Origin: an uncultured beta proteobacterium
Lineage (GTDB): Bacteria > Pseudomonadota > Gammaproteobacteria > Burkholderiales > Rhodocyclaceae
Direction of reading: 5' to 3'
Length of the DNA stretch: 10,071 bases
Assembly: GCA_903910495.1 (NCBI GenBank)
Contig: CAIVZW010000464.1
Span: 1 to 10,071 of the forward strand
Positions 1 through 6,430 of the stretch are shown one piece after another. The notes below the pieces were generated by a model. The model did no database searches and was not told the origin of the DNA. It was given only the letters and a program-made list of their open reading frames with translations. A program made the translations under genes and the position numbers. Positions within the stretch are counted from its first letter, which is position 1. Every line of letters begins with the position of its first letter.

Positions 1-473
1 ACCGCCAGCACCGCCGAGACCGCCGTGATCGCCACCGAGAACGACAGGTCGTAGCCCTCCATGGTCTGCGCGTCGATGAACAGCTTGGACTGGCTCGCGG
101 CGTCGGCCGTGGACGAACCCGAGATGCCGGCGAAGAAAATCGAGAGCACGACATTGATCTGCGCCAGGCTGCCGGGGAAATGCCCGACCAGCGCGCGCGA
201 CAATCGCACCAGGCGTTCCGTGATGCCGCCGACACCCATCAGGTTGGCGGTCAGCAGGAAGAACGGCACCGCCATCAGGATGAAGGAATTGTAGGAGTTG
301 AAGGTTTCCTGCACCAGCGTCATCGGCGACAGGCGATCCTCCAGCACCAGCATCGGCAGGCAGGCGAGGCCGATGGAAATCGCCACCGGCACGCGAAAGG
401 CGAGCATGAGGAAAAACAATCCGAAGAGGATCATGCTTGCCTCTCCCGGCGTGAACATGGCCCCGGACATCAT
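1..473 (-). CDS. dctM: TRAP transporter large membrane subunit DctM (partial, C-terminus beyond window)
   Basis: This is the ion-coupled permease subunit of a TRAP transporter in the inner membrane, which moves the substrate delivered by the DctP binding protein. I translated it by hand: the frame is open from the ATG at 473 to the window edge (157 codons), against a usual length of about 425-430. Visible family traits are hydrophobic segments near residues 12-45 and 62-80, the AVPFF stretch (68-72), and the signature FFAGISGSSTADAA (113-126) followed by a conserved QSK and EGY. The start overlaps the dctQ stop as ATGA (470-473), and GGAGG lies five bases upstream, so the two are translationally coupled. 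The second codon is also ATG. The family call is secure; the substrate cannot be read from this subunit. Confidence 0.94.
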   Translation of the reverse strand, partial: MMSGAMFTPGEASMILFGLFFLMLAFRVPVAISIGLACLPMLVLEDRLSPMTLVQETFNSYNSFILMAVPFFLLTANLMGVGGITERLVRLSRALVGHFPGSLAQINVVLSIFFAGISGSSTADAASQSKLFIDAQTMEGYDLSFSVAITAVSAVLA

Positions 474-964
474 GCTGACCTCCCGGAGAAGATGCACGCA
501 TCGTCGTAAAGGTGCTCCGCCTGGAACACGATCCAGGTGAATCCTGCCAGCGGCCAGGCCATGTGGATCAGCCACAGTGGCAATTCGGCCAGTTCCGAAA
601 TCCGGTTGCGCGCCTCCCAGGTGAATTCCCAGCCCCACCAGAGGAACACCAGCGCGAACGTCATGATGAACAGACCGGCGAAGAACTTGAGCGCGGCGGT
701 CTTGCGCCGGCTCATTTCAGGCCAGACATCGACCTCGAAGTGCGAGCACTCGCGCACACCGATCATCGCGCCGATCATGACCGACCAGACGAACAAGAAA
801 CGCGCCATCTCCTCGGTCCAGATGTAGGCCGGAATCAGCGGGATGGTGCGCGAAAAAATCTGCATGCTCACCGGGATGATTAGTACAGCGACCGACACGA
901 TCAGCATCCAGGACAGCAACTGCGCGTACCAGCGGGTGAATTTTCGATAAGGGTTCATAAGCAT
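470..964 (-). CDS. dctQ: TRAP transporter small membrane subunit DctQ
   Basis: This is the small four-helix membrane subunit that pairs with DctM in the TRAP permease. At 164 residues it has the usual DctQ length. Four hydrophobic segments are visible, near residues 17-37, 52-70, 91-112 and 128-148. The family signature around TEEMARFLFVW (50-60) carries the conserved Glu51, Glu52 and Arg55, and HFEVD (75-79) fits the usual motif after helix 2. The start is uncertain: ATGs lie at 964 and at 958 (MNPYRKF) and neither has a strong Shine-Dalgarno sequence. It sits 131 bases downstream of dctP with a stem-loop between, and overlaps dctM by four bases. Weak initiation after a hairpin would fit less membrane subunit than binding protein, but that is inference. 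Confidence 0.92.
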   Translation of the reverse strand: MLMNPYRKFTRWYAQLLSWMLIVSVAVLIIPVSMQIFSRTIPLIPAYIWTEEMARFLFVWSVMIGAMIGVRECSHFEVDVWPEMSRRKTAALKFFAGLFIMTFALVFLWWGWEFTWEARNRISELAELPLWLIHMAWPLAGFTWIVFQAEHLYDDACIFSGRSA

Positions 965-1028
965 GTGCAGGCGGCGCGGATAGCGCCACCGTAACCTTTC
1001 ATGTGAGTGATACGAGAGCCATTGTGAG

Positions 1029-1053
1029 ACGAGGGGACACGTCGTCCCCTCGT
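1029..1053 (-). other. Intercistronic stem-loop between dctP and dctQ
   Basis: Positions 1029-1038 (ACGAGGGGAC) and 1044-1053 are perfect reverse complements, giving a G+C-rich 10-bp stem with a 5-nt loop. In the minus-strand transcript it lies about 40 nt after the dctP stop and about 65 nt before dctQ. No U-run follows, so it does not look like a full intrinsic terminator. A 3' stabiliser or partial attenuator that raises dctP output over dctQM is the likelier role (inference). It could instead be a relic of a dispersed repeat. Confidence 0.6.
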
Positions 1054-1095
1054 TCCCCTAAATCAGGGACCATTCCGGAAATTCTGAAATGCCTC

Positions 1096-2097
1096 TTACT
1101 TGATCGAGTTGATTTTCGCCCAGATAGCCTCGGCGCCGATTTCCTTGGCATACGCGTCGAGCACCGGATTCATCAGTTCACGCAGCTTGTCGCGATCGTC
1201 GAACTTGATCTGCTTCAGCTTGCCGGCCTTTTCCAGCCGATCCAGGACCGCGGCATCGCCGCTCGACTCGAGCTGACGCTCCCAGTCGCCCGCCTCGGCA
1301 CCCGCCTTGAGGATCGCCGCCTGCAGATCGGCCGGCAGCTTCTTCAGGGTCTTGCCCGAAAAACAGATCGGCCGGATGGTGATTGCATGCTTGGTCATGA
1401 GGAGGTGGGGCGCGACTTCGTAGAACTTCATCGATTCGACGCCGTTTGCCTCGTTTTCCCCGGCCGCGATGACGTTGTTCTGGATCGCGTTATAGACTTC
1501 GTTATAGGCGATTACCGTAGGCGCCATGCCGCCGGCGGCGAAGGTGCGGCTCCAGATCGGCGCGCCCTGCACCCGAACCTTGAGGTCTTTCAGCCCGGCC
1601 AGGGTGGTGATCGGCTTGTTGATGAAGATGTTGCGTACGCCACCGCCGCCGTAGCCGATCAGGAACACATCGGCCTTCTGCGCGATTTCATCGGCGATGG
1701 GCTTCAACACGTCCTGCGCGATCACCTTGTTCATCTGCGCGTCATCGCGGAAGACGAAGGGCGCGTCAATGAAGGGCGCGGCCTTGGCGAAGGTCGACAT
1801 GTGCGCCGGCGAGACGATGGCGTAATCCACCGCCCGGCCCTGGGACATGTACTCGAAATACTGCTTTTCCAGGCCAAGCTCCGAATTCAAGTGCATCACG
1901 AAGTTGATCGGCTTGCCGTAATACTTCTTGACCAGTTCCTCGAACTTCACCATACCCTTGGTGAACGGATGGTCAGCGTTGAACTGCGATGCGCCGTGCA
2001 GGGTGACCACCGCTTGCGCTTGCGCCGTTTGCACACCAAAGCCGGCGTTCAGCACCAGACACAGCGCCGCCGACAGGAATAAAACGCTCTTTTTCAT
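1096..2097 (-). CDS. dctP: TRAP transporter periplasmic substrate-binding protein DctP
   Basis: This is the periplasmic solute receptor of the TRAP system, which captures an organic acid and hands it to DctQM. It has 333 residues, typical of the family. The N-terminus is a clear Sec signal peptide: MKKS, a hydrophobic core at about 5-20, then TAQAQA with cleavage after Ala27 or Ala29. Family traits include NSELG (71-75), the conserved carboxylate-clamping arginine in KVRVQG (Arg175), the AYNEVYNAIQ stretch (197-206) and the GEN motif (213-215). The start is supported by GGAGAGG just upstream. It is first in the dctPQM operon and divergent from a LysR-type gene. Conservation of the arginine implies a carboxylate ligand; which acid cannot be told from sequence. 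Confidence 0.95.
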   Translation of the reverse strand: MKKSVLFLSAALCLVLNAGFGVQTAQAQAVVTLHGASQFNADHPFTKGMVKFEELVKKYYGKPINFVMHLNSELGLEKQYFEYMSQGRAVDYAIVSPAHMSTFAKAAPFIDAPFVFRDDAQMNKVIAQDVLKPIADEIAQKADVFLIGYGGGGVRNIFINKPITTLAGLKDLKVRVQGAPIWSRTFAAGGMAPTVIAYNEVYNAIQNNVIAAGENEANGVESMKFYEVAPHLLMTKHAITIRPICFSGKTLKKLPADLQAAILKAGAEAGDWERQLESSGDAAVLDRLEKAGKLKQIKFDDRDKLRELMNPVLDAYAKEIGAEAIWAKINSIK

Positions 2098-2226
2098 AAC
2101 GACCTCTCCATAAAGTTATAACTTCATCGACTGGAAATTCACGATTCCTGGGAAACGAATCTTGTCACCCATCTCATATTCTTGCACAAAACCTCTTCGG
2201 ATTTTTAAAAAAGATAGTAATCAGGA

Positions 2227-2262
2227 AATTGATATATTCCTAATTGTATAAATGTATCAATT
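2227..2262. promoter_or_regulatory. Inverted repeat, candidate LysR activation site
   Basis: AATTGATATATT (2227-2238) and AATGTATCAATT (2251-2262) are reverse complements at 11 of 12 positions, with a 12-nt spacer. The repeat lies in the divergent dctP/lysR region and covers the putative dctP -35 and -10 boxes, where the activation binding site of LysR-type regulators is normally found. The operator role is inferred from position and symmetry. Confidence 0.5.
2232..2260 (-). promoter_or_regulatory. Putative dctPQM promoter
   Basis: On the minus strand TTGATA (2255-2260) is followed after 17 nt by ATATAT (2232-2237), a fair sigma-70-like pair facing dctP. It would give a leader of roughly 125 nt. 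Both boxes fall inside the palindrome 2227-2262, as expected for a promoter controlled by the neighbouring LysR protein. This is read by eye, in a very A+T-rich stretch where chance matches are common. Confidence 0.4.
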
Positions 2263-2277
2263 GATCTTAAAAACGGT

Positions 2278-2298
2278 ATTGCTTATCCGATAAGGAAT
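2278..2298. promoter_or_regulatory. 21-bp palindrome, candidate LysR recognition site
   Basis: The core CTTATC-C-GATAAG (2282-2294) is perfectly symmetric around position 2288. Symmetry extends to 2278-2298 with 9 of 10 pairs matching. It contains T-N11-A spacings (for example T2280 and A2292). If the proposed dctP promoter starts near 2225, this palindrome is centred at about -63, the classic recognition-site position for LysR-type proteins. Binding is inferred. Confidence 0.55.
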
Positions 2299-2357
2299 CC
2301 GCGCTACACGAATGCGTTTCTGGAGGTGGGCTCGTGTTATGCAAGAGGGGCTTTATG

Positions 2358-2363
2358 TATAAT
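2358..2363 (+). promoter_or_regulatory. Putative -10 box of the lysR gene
   Basis: A perfect TATAAT lies 66 bases before the regulator's start codon. The matching -35 region (about 2335-2340) is poor. A weak -35 is common for an autoregulated LysR gene. The candidate operators lie 60-130 bases upstream. Confidence 0.4.
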
Positions 2364-2429
2364 TGACCATCCTTATGGGTTGATCCCGATTTTAGTATCG
2401 CCAATTGAACAACTGACCGGAAGGAATCG

Positions 2430-3380
2430 ATGCCTCCAGGAGAAGAATCAGACGTTCCAATGAAGCCGCTGCGAATTACGAGCCGGCAGATTTTGCTGCT
2501 CAATGCCCTGGATCAGTGCCGGAACATGAGGCGTGCAGCAATCGCCATGAATACGACGCAACCCACGGCAAGCCTGCTTTTGCAGCAACTCGAAGAACGC
2601 CTGAACGTGAAACTGTTCGACCGCCTCCCGCGCGGAATGGTGCCAACGATTTACGGCGAGGTGCTGATCCGGTATGCAAGGGGTGTTAGTCACGATTTTG
2701 AGCACGCCGAAGCAGAAATTGCCGAATTATCGAAAGGCGCCTCGGGTTTCATCCGCATCGGAAGCGTCTATGGCACGGTGCCTTCATTGCTCAGGACTCA
2801 ATTAATAGCCTTCAAGAAAAACAATCCTCGTGTGCGGGTCTCCATCGATGTCGGAATGAGCGACACGCTTATTCCGAGTCTGATCAGAGGCGACCTTGAT
2901 CTGGTTCTCGGGCGCATGCCGGATCAACTGATAAGTCATGATCTGGAGATCAATTTCTTCGACAAGCCCGAGCATATCTGTGTCATTTCCCGGCCGGGGC
3001 ACCCGCTCGCTGACAGAAAGAAAATCAATTTATCCGAGTTGTTCGATTTGACCTGGATTCTCAGCCCCGTTGGCAGCCCGATGCGGTCGCGGGTAGAAAC
3101 AGCCCTGAGAATTTCAAAAATGACCTCTAATCTGGACATTATTGAAACTGCCTCGCTGCTGGCCATCACCGCGCTGCTCGAAGCCTCGGACATGATTTCT
3201 GTCCTGCCGCATGCCGTTGCTTTGCACTATGAGAAATATGGATTAGTGAAAATCTTGCCGGTAGATCTGTCGATCTCGATGGTCAATCTCGGCATCATTA
3301 CAAAAAAAGCGAAACCGCTCTCTCCCGCTGTAATCGAGTTTCTCGCTTATTTGAAGAATGCGGATCAGACAAAAGCCTGA
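2430..3380 (+). CDS. LysR-type transcriptional regulator
   Basis: This is a DNA-binding regulator of 316 residues, the family's usual size. The winged helix-turn-helix covers about residues 17-76 and shows the LysR pattern: AAIAMNTTQPTAS (36-48), then LEERLNVKLFDR (54-65), then PRGMVPT ahead of GEVL. The effector-binding domain (about 105-310) begins with GFIRIGSVYG and contains RGDLDLVLG and the typical RPGHPLA stretch. GGAAGG five bases before the ATG at 2430 supports this start; an internal ATG at 2460 would remove ten residues. It is divergent from dctPQM and so probably controls transport and perhaps the enzymes nearby. The effector is unknown. Its TGA stop (3378-3380) coincides with the left boundary of repeat element A. 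Confidence 0.94.
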   Translation: MPPGEESDVPMKPLRITSRQILLLNALDQCRNMRRAAIAMNTTQPTASLLLQQLEERLNVKLFDRLPRGMVPTIYGEVLIRYARGVSHDFEHAEAEIAELSKGASGFIRIGSVYGTVPSLLRTQLIAFKKNNPRVRVSIDVGMSDTLIPSLIRGDLDLVLGRMPDQLISHDLEINFFDKPEHICVISRPGHPLADRKKINLSELFDLTWILSPVGSPMRSRVETALRISKMTSNLDIIETASLLAITALLEASDMISVLPHAVALHYEKYGLVKILPVDLSISMVNLGIITKKAKPLSPAVIEFLAYLKNADQTKA

Positions 3381-3561
3381 GGAAAGGCTGATTTATTCGT
3401 CCCCCAGGAGGACTTGAGCCCAAGGCCCCGTTGCCTTCGGGGCGTCACCCCGGCGAAAGCCGGGGTCCAGTTCGTTGATTATTCTGGCTCTGCACTTCCT
3501 TCGGTCGGATTCCGGCTTTCGCCGGAATGACGGATTTAGAATAATTCAGCGTTTCCCTGAG
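3377..3561 (+). mobile_element. MITE-like dispersed element, copy A
   Basis: This is a non-coding 185-bp element that fills most of the gap between lysR and the SDR gene. Outer ends are imperfect inverted repeats: GGAAAGGCTGA at the left and TCAGCGTTTCCC at the right. CTGAG occurs as a direct repeat on both sides (3377-3381 and 3557-3561), like a target duplication. Inside are hairpins at 3425-3443, 3448-3465 (7-bp stem, GAAA loop) and 3509-3528 (8-bp perfect stem, TTTC loop). The last two form a REP-like pair ending in GTCACC/GGTGAC-type bases. It is homologous to copies at 4386-4547 (inverted) and 6431-6585. It has no transposase, so it would be mobilised in trans. Confidence 0.75.
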
Positions 3562-3600
3562 CCACTTCTGAACGGGTGCAGGCTTTTTACCAAACAAAGA

Positions 3601-4353
3601 TCAGCCTGCGGTCCATCCCCCGTCAATGGCAATATCAGCACCCGTTATATAGCTTGAGCGGGAAGAAGCCAGGTACGCGATCAGGTCAGCGACTTCTTCA
3701 GGGGTTCCCGGGCGTTTCATCGGCGTGCGCGAATCGATCATTTTTCGCCATACTGGATCATTCAATACCGGCGCGACCAATTCCGTGGAAATAAAGGCCG
3801 GCGAAATGGAGTTCACCCTGACGCCCAGCGTGGCCCATTCATTGGCAAGACCTTTTGTATATTGGTTGATCCCGGCCTTGCTTGCAGCGTAAATAGACAA
3901 TCCCGGCAGAGTAATATGGCTTTGCAGCGATGAAATGTTAATAATCGATCCCGTTCCTCGGGCCACCATATGTTTGCCGACTTCGACGCAAGTGAAATAG
4001 GAGCCTTTGAGATTGATGTCGATGATGTAGTCCCAATCCTCTTCTTTATACTCGATACCCATCTTTCTGATATTCACGCCTGCGGAATTGACCAGCACGT
4101 CAATCGCGCCGTACTTTTCAATAGCCGTACTGACCATTGTCTTGATGTCGTTGACCTTGCCGACATCGGCAACAAGGCCGCTCGCACTGAAACCCTCGGC
4201 CACCAGTTCATCGGCATAAGCCCGGCATTCATTCTCGTGTCGGCTGACAATGATGCAGGTCGCACCTTCTACGCAAAAACGTCTGACCGTAGCCCGGCCA
4301 ATTCCCTTGCTGCCCCCTGTCACCAATACGACTTTCCCCGTAAATTCGCCCAT
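3601..4353 (-). CDS. SDR-family NAD(P)-dependent oxidoreductase (glucose/gluconate dehydrogenase-like)
   Basis: This is a classical short-chain dehydrogenase/reductase of 250 residues, a cytosolic enzyme interconverting an alcohol and a ketone on a small polar substrate. Family marks in order are the cofactor motif TGGSKGIG (12-19), Asp63, NSAG (89-92, the NNAG motif with Ser for Asn), and the catalytic tetrad Asn114, Ser142, Tyr155 and Lys159. The C-terminal YITGADIAIDGGW is typical of sugar-acid members such as gluconate 5-dehydrogenase and 2-deoxygluconate 3-dehydrogenase. AGGAGG (4361-4366) seven bases upstream fixes the start. It is a stand-alone gene convergent with lysR, tightly flanked by two inverted copies of the dispersed element. 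It looks more A+T-rich than the enzyme genes to its right. Cofactor and substrate are unassigned. Confidence 0.93.
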   Translation of the reverse strand: MGEFTGKVVLVTGGSKGIGRATVRRFCVEGATCIIVSRHENECRAYADELVAEGFSASGLVADVGKVNDIKTMVSTAIEKYGAIDVLVNSAGVNIRKMGIEYKEEDWDYIIDINLKGSYFTCVEVGKHMVARGTGSIINISSLQSHITLPGLSIYAASKAGINQYTKGLANEWATLGVRVNSISPAFISTELVAPVLNDPVWRKMIDSRTPMKRPGTPEEVADLIAYLASSRSSYITGADIAIDGGWTAG

Positions 4354-4360
4354 GATCTGC

Positions 4361-4366
4361 CCTCCT
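4361..4366 (-). promoter_or_regulatory. Consensus Shine-Dalgarno for the SDR gene
   Basis: AGGAGG on the minus strand, seven bases before the ATG at 4353. It fixes the start and predicts efficient translation. Confidence 0.8.
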
Positions 4367-4385
4367 GATTTATATCCGAAATTGC

Positions 4386-4547
4386 CTTAGGGAAATACTG
4401 AAATATTCCAAACACGTCATTCGGCGAAAGCCGGAATCCGACCGAAGGAAGTGCAGAGCCAGAAGAATCAACGAACTGGACCCCGGCACCCCAAGAGTAC
4501 TTGGGCTCAAGTCCTCCTGGGGGACGAATAAGTCAGCGTTTCCTTAG
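4386..4547 (-). mobile_element. MITE-like dispersed element, copy B (inverted relative to A)
   Basis: This is a 162-bp copy in the opposite orientation to copies A and C. It lies between the SDR gene start and the transketolase C-terminal gene. Outer inverted ends are GGGAAATACTGA at the left and the complement of GGAAACGCTGA at the right. CTTAG flanks both sides (4386-4390 and 4543-4547). It shares with A the 5' block containing CCCCCAGGAGGACTTGAG and the 3' REP-like hairpin, here with one C deleted in the stem. The middle differs from A: it has a CAAGTACTCTTGGGGTG segment related to copy C instead of the short CCCCGGC-GAAA hairpin. No coding capacity was seen. Confidence 0.75.
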
Positions 4548-4590
4548 ATCTTCTGCTTCCACTTTTTCTTCTGACCCTGCAGGCGTGGTC

Positions 4591-5529
4591 CTACCTTATA
4601 AAGTCCTCGACGGTGCCGGCGATCTGCTCGGCGAGCAGGCCGTACAGGCCAAGGAGCTCGTCGTAAGGGCCGTTGCTGGCATACTGGTCATCGACGCCGA
4701 TCATTTTCAGCGGCGCGTGCGCGACTTCCATGCCGGCCAGGATATCGGCGACCGCGCTGCCCAGACCGCCGGCCAGATAATGTTCCTCCACGGTAATGAT
4801 GGCGGGAGTTTCCAGCGCAGCAGCGCAAATGAGCTCGCGGTCGATCGGCTTCACGGTATGCATGCTGATCAGGCGCGCCTTGATCCCTTTGGCGCGCAGG
4901 ATTTCCGCTGCGTCATAGGCGCGCCACAAGGCGGTTCCCGTGGCGATCAGGGTCACATCGTAACCCTCCATCATGACGATGCCCTTGCCCAGCTGGAACG
5001 GTACATCCGCCGCATGCAGCGTCGGAATCGACGGCGCGCCGATGCGGATATACATCGGCCCCTGGTGAACAACGGCCGCCTGCACCGCGCGTTCTATTTC
5101 CAGCGGATCGCCCGGGCAAACGACGGTCACGCCGGGGATGGTGCGCAGGATCGCCACGTCGTCCAGGGACTGATGCGTCGCACCGAGGTCCGAGTAGGTG
5201 AGTCCGGCGTTCCGGCCGACGACCTTCACGTTCTGGTTCATGTAGCCCAGATCGTTGCGGAACATTTCGAATGGGCGGGCGGTGACGAAGGGAGCGATGG
5301 CCGAGAAGAAAGGAATCCAGCCGGTTGTCGCCAGCCCGGACGCGTAGCCGATGATGCCCTGCTCCATGATGCCGAATTCGATGTGCCTTTCCGGGAAGCG
5401 GTTCTTGAAGGGCGTCATGCCGGAGCTGCCCGAACTGTCGGCCGAGAGCGCGAGTATCCGGTCGTCCTGCAGCGCGGCCGCGAGCAGGGCGTTGCCGAAA
5501 CCGACGCGGGGGTCTTTAAATTCTCTCAT
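4591..5529 (-). CDS. Transketolase C-terminal subunit (pyrimidine-binding and C-terminal domains)
   Basis: This is the second half of a two-gene transketolase, which would join the N-terminal subunit encoded just upstream to make a thiamine-diphosphate enzyme transferring two-carbon ketol units. At 312 residues it fits split transketolases. The pyrimidine-binding domain is about 1-165. It carries the catalytic glutamate that activates the cofactor in GIMEQ (Glu56), and RPFE, RNAGLTYSDLGATHQ (with His119) and DDVAILRTIPG. The C-terminal domain (about 185-312) contains TVEEHYLAGGLGSAVADIL. The start ATG overlaps the upstream stop as ATGA (5526-5529), and AAGGA lies eight bases upstream. Donor and acceptor sugars cannot be read from sequence; related transferases acting on non-standard substrates are possible. 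Confidence 0.94.
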   Translation of the reverse strand: MREFKDPRVGFGNALLAAALQDDRILALSADSSGSSGMTPFKNRFPERHIEFGIMEQGIIGYASGLATTGWIPFFSAIAPFVTARPFEMFRNDLGYMNQNVKVVGRNAGLTYSDLGATHQSLDDVAILRTIPGVTVVCPGDPLEIERAVQAAVVHQGPMYIRIGAPSIPTLHAADVPFQLGKGIVMMEGYDVTLIATGTALWRAYDAAEILRAKGIKARLISMHTVKPIDRELICAAALETPAIITVEEHYLAGGLGSAVADILAGMEVAHAPLKMIGVDDQYASNGPYDELLGLYGLLAEQIAGTVEDFIR

Positions 5530-6377
5530 GACTGTATTCCTTCCGCCGCGGCGGCGAGTTCAGCAACGGCACGCGCCATTTCGTCGCCCTTGGGTTTCCA
5601 GTAGTGGTAATCGACCTTGCCTTCGGCGAAGGACATGCCCTTTGCCTTCACGGTATTGGCGATCACGACCGAGGGCTTGCCGGCTTCAAAGGGGGCCGCC
5701 CGCGCGTTGCCGACGATCTGCCCGAAGTCATGACCGTCTATGCTCCGCACCGACCAGCCAAAAGCAGCCCATTTTGCGGCCAGCGGGCCGTAGTTCATTA
5801 TTTCCGCCGTCGGGCCGGAGAGCTGCAGGCCGTTGCAGTCAACGAAGACCACCAGGTTGTCCAGCTTGTGATGCGAGGCGGCTGCGGCGGCTTCCCAGTT
5901 GGAGCCTTCGGCGAGTTCTCCGTCGCCCATGACGACGTAAACCCTGGCCGCGCTCTTCTTCAGCTTGAGTCCCATGGCCATGCCCCCGGCGATCGAAAGC
6001 CCGTGCCCGAGTGCCCCGGTGTTGGCTTCAACACCCGGCAGCTTCTGCATCACGGGATGCCCGGGCAGCGGCGACTTGAGCGACCCGTAGGTGTCGAGAA
6101 CGGCTTCATCAAAGTAACCGCGCTGCCTGAGCGCCGCGTAAAGCGCCATGCACTTGTGCCCCGCGGACAGGACCAGTCGATCCCGGTCAGGCCAGGCCGG
6201 CTTCGCCGGATCGATACGCAAAATGGAGAAATAGTGCGCGGCCATGATATCGGCACAGGACATCGCTCCGCCGACGTGTCCGGCGCCGCCGGCACGCACC
6301 ATGCGCAGGATGTCCTGCCTGATCCGCACAGCGGCCGCCTGCAGGGCCGCCGTCTCTTCAGGTTTCAGCGCGTTCAT
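5526..6377 (-). CDS. Transketolase N-terminal subunit (thiamine diphosphate-binding)
   Basis: This is the first half of a split transketolase. It holds the diphosphate-binding domain, about 283 residues long. Motifs in order are GAGHVGG (32-37, His34, where most family members have SGHPGG), LSAGHK (His74), NTGALGHG (119-126), and the cofactor/magnesium motif GDGELAEG (151-158) running to Asn182 in DCNG. KAKGMSFAEG near 245-253 fits the family. I chose the ATG at 6377 (MNALKPEE) because split transketolase N-subunits begin close to the EEL-type helix. An in-frame ATG at 6398 would add seven residues, and neither start has a strong ribosome binding site. It is coupled to the C-subunit by ATGA overlap. 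Element C separates it from the kinase gene upstream. Confidence 0.93.
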   Translation of the reverse strand: MNALKPEETAALQAAAVRIRQDILRMVRAGGAGHVGGAMSCADIMAAHYFSILRIDPAKPAWPDRDRLVLSAGHKCMALYAALRQRGYFDEAVLDTYGSLKSPLPGHPVMQKLPGVEANTGALGHGLSIAGGMAMGLKLKKSAARVYVVMGDGELAEGSNWEAAAAASHHKLDNLVVFVDCNGLQLSGPTAEIMNYGPLAAKWAAFGWSVRSIDGHDFGQIVGNARAAPFEAGKPSVVIANTVKAKGMSFAEGKVDYHYWKPKGDEMARAVAELAAAAEGIQS

Positions 6378-6430
6378 GATCGCCCCCGATAGCCACATCG
6401 TTCATCTTTTCACCTTGTTCTCTTTCACTT

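Noticed and set aside
1003..2082. Long plus-strand open frame antisense to dctP
   Set aside because: Its translation is rich in Arg, His and Asp with no domain pattern. It is the mirror of a well-supported DctP with signal peptide and ribosome binding site.
3509..3528. Intrinsic terminator after lysR
   Set aside because: The stem is strong but no T-run follows. It belongs to the dispersed element. Some termination activity cannot be excluded.
3444..3532. CRISPR-like or tandem repeat array
   Set aside because: The repeated units are dispersed single copies with internal hairpins and inverted ends. There are no regularly spaced direct repeats with unique spacers.
3377..4547. Composite transposon carrying the SDR gene
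   Set aside because: The outermost flanks differ (CTGAG at the left, CTTAG at the right), and each element has its own matched pair. Independent insertions explain this better.
4501..5604. Long plus-strand open frame antisense to the transketolase C-subunit
   Set aside because: Low-complexity Arg/Gly/Ala/His-rich translation, starting inside repeat element B. The opposite strand carries a complete transketolase domain.
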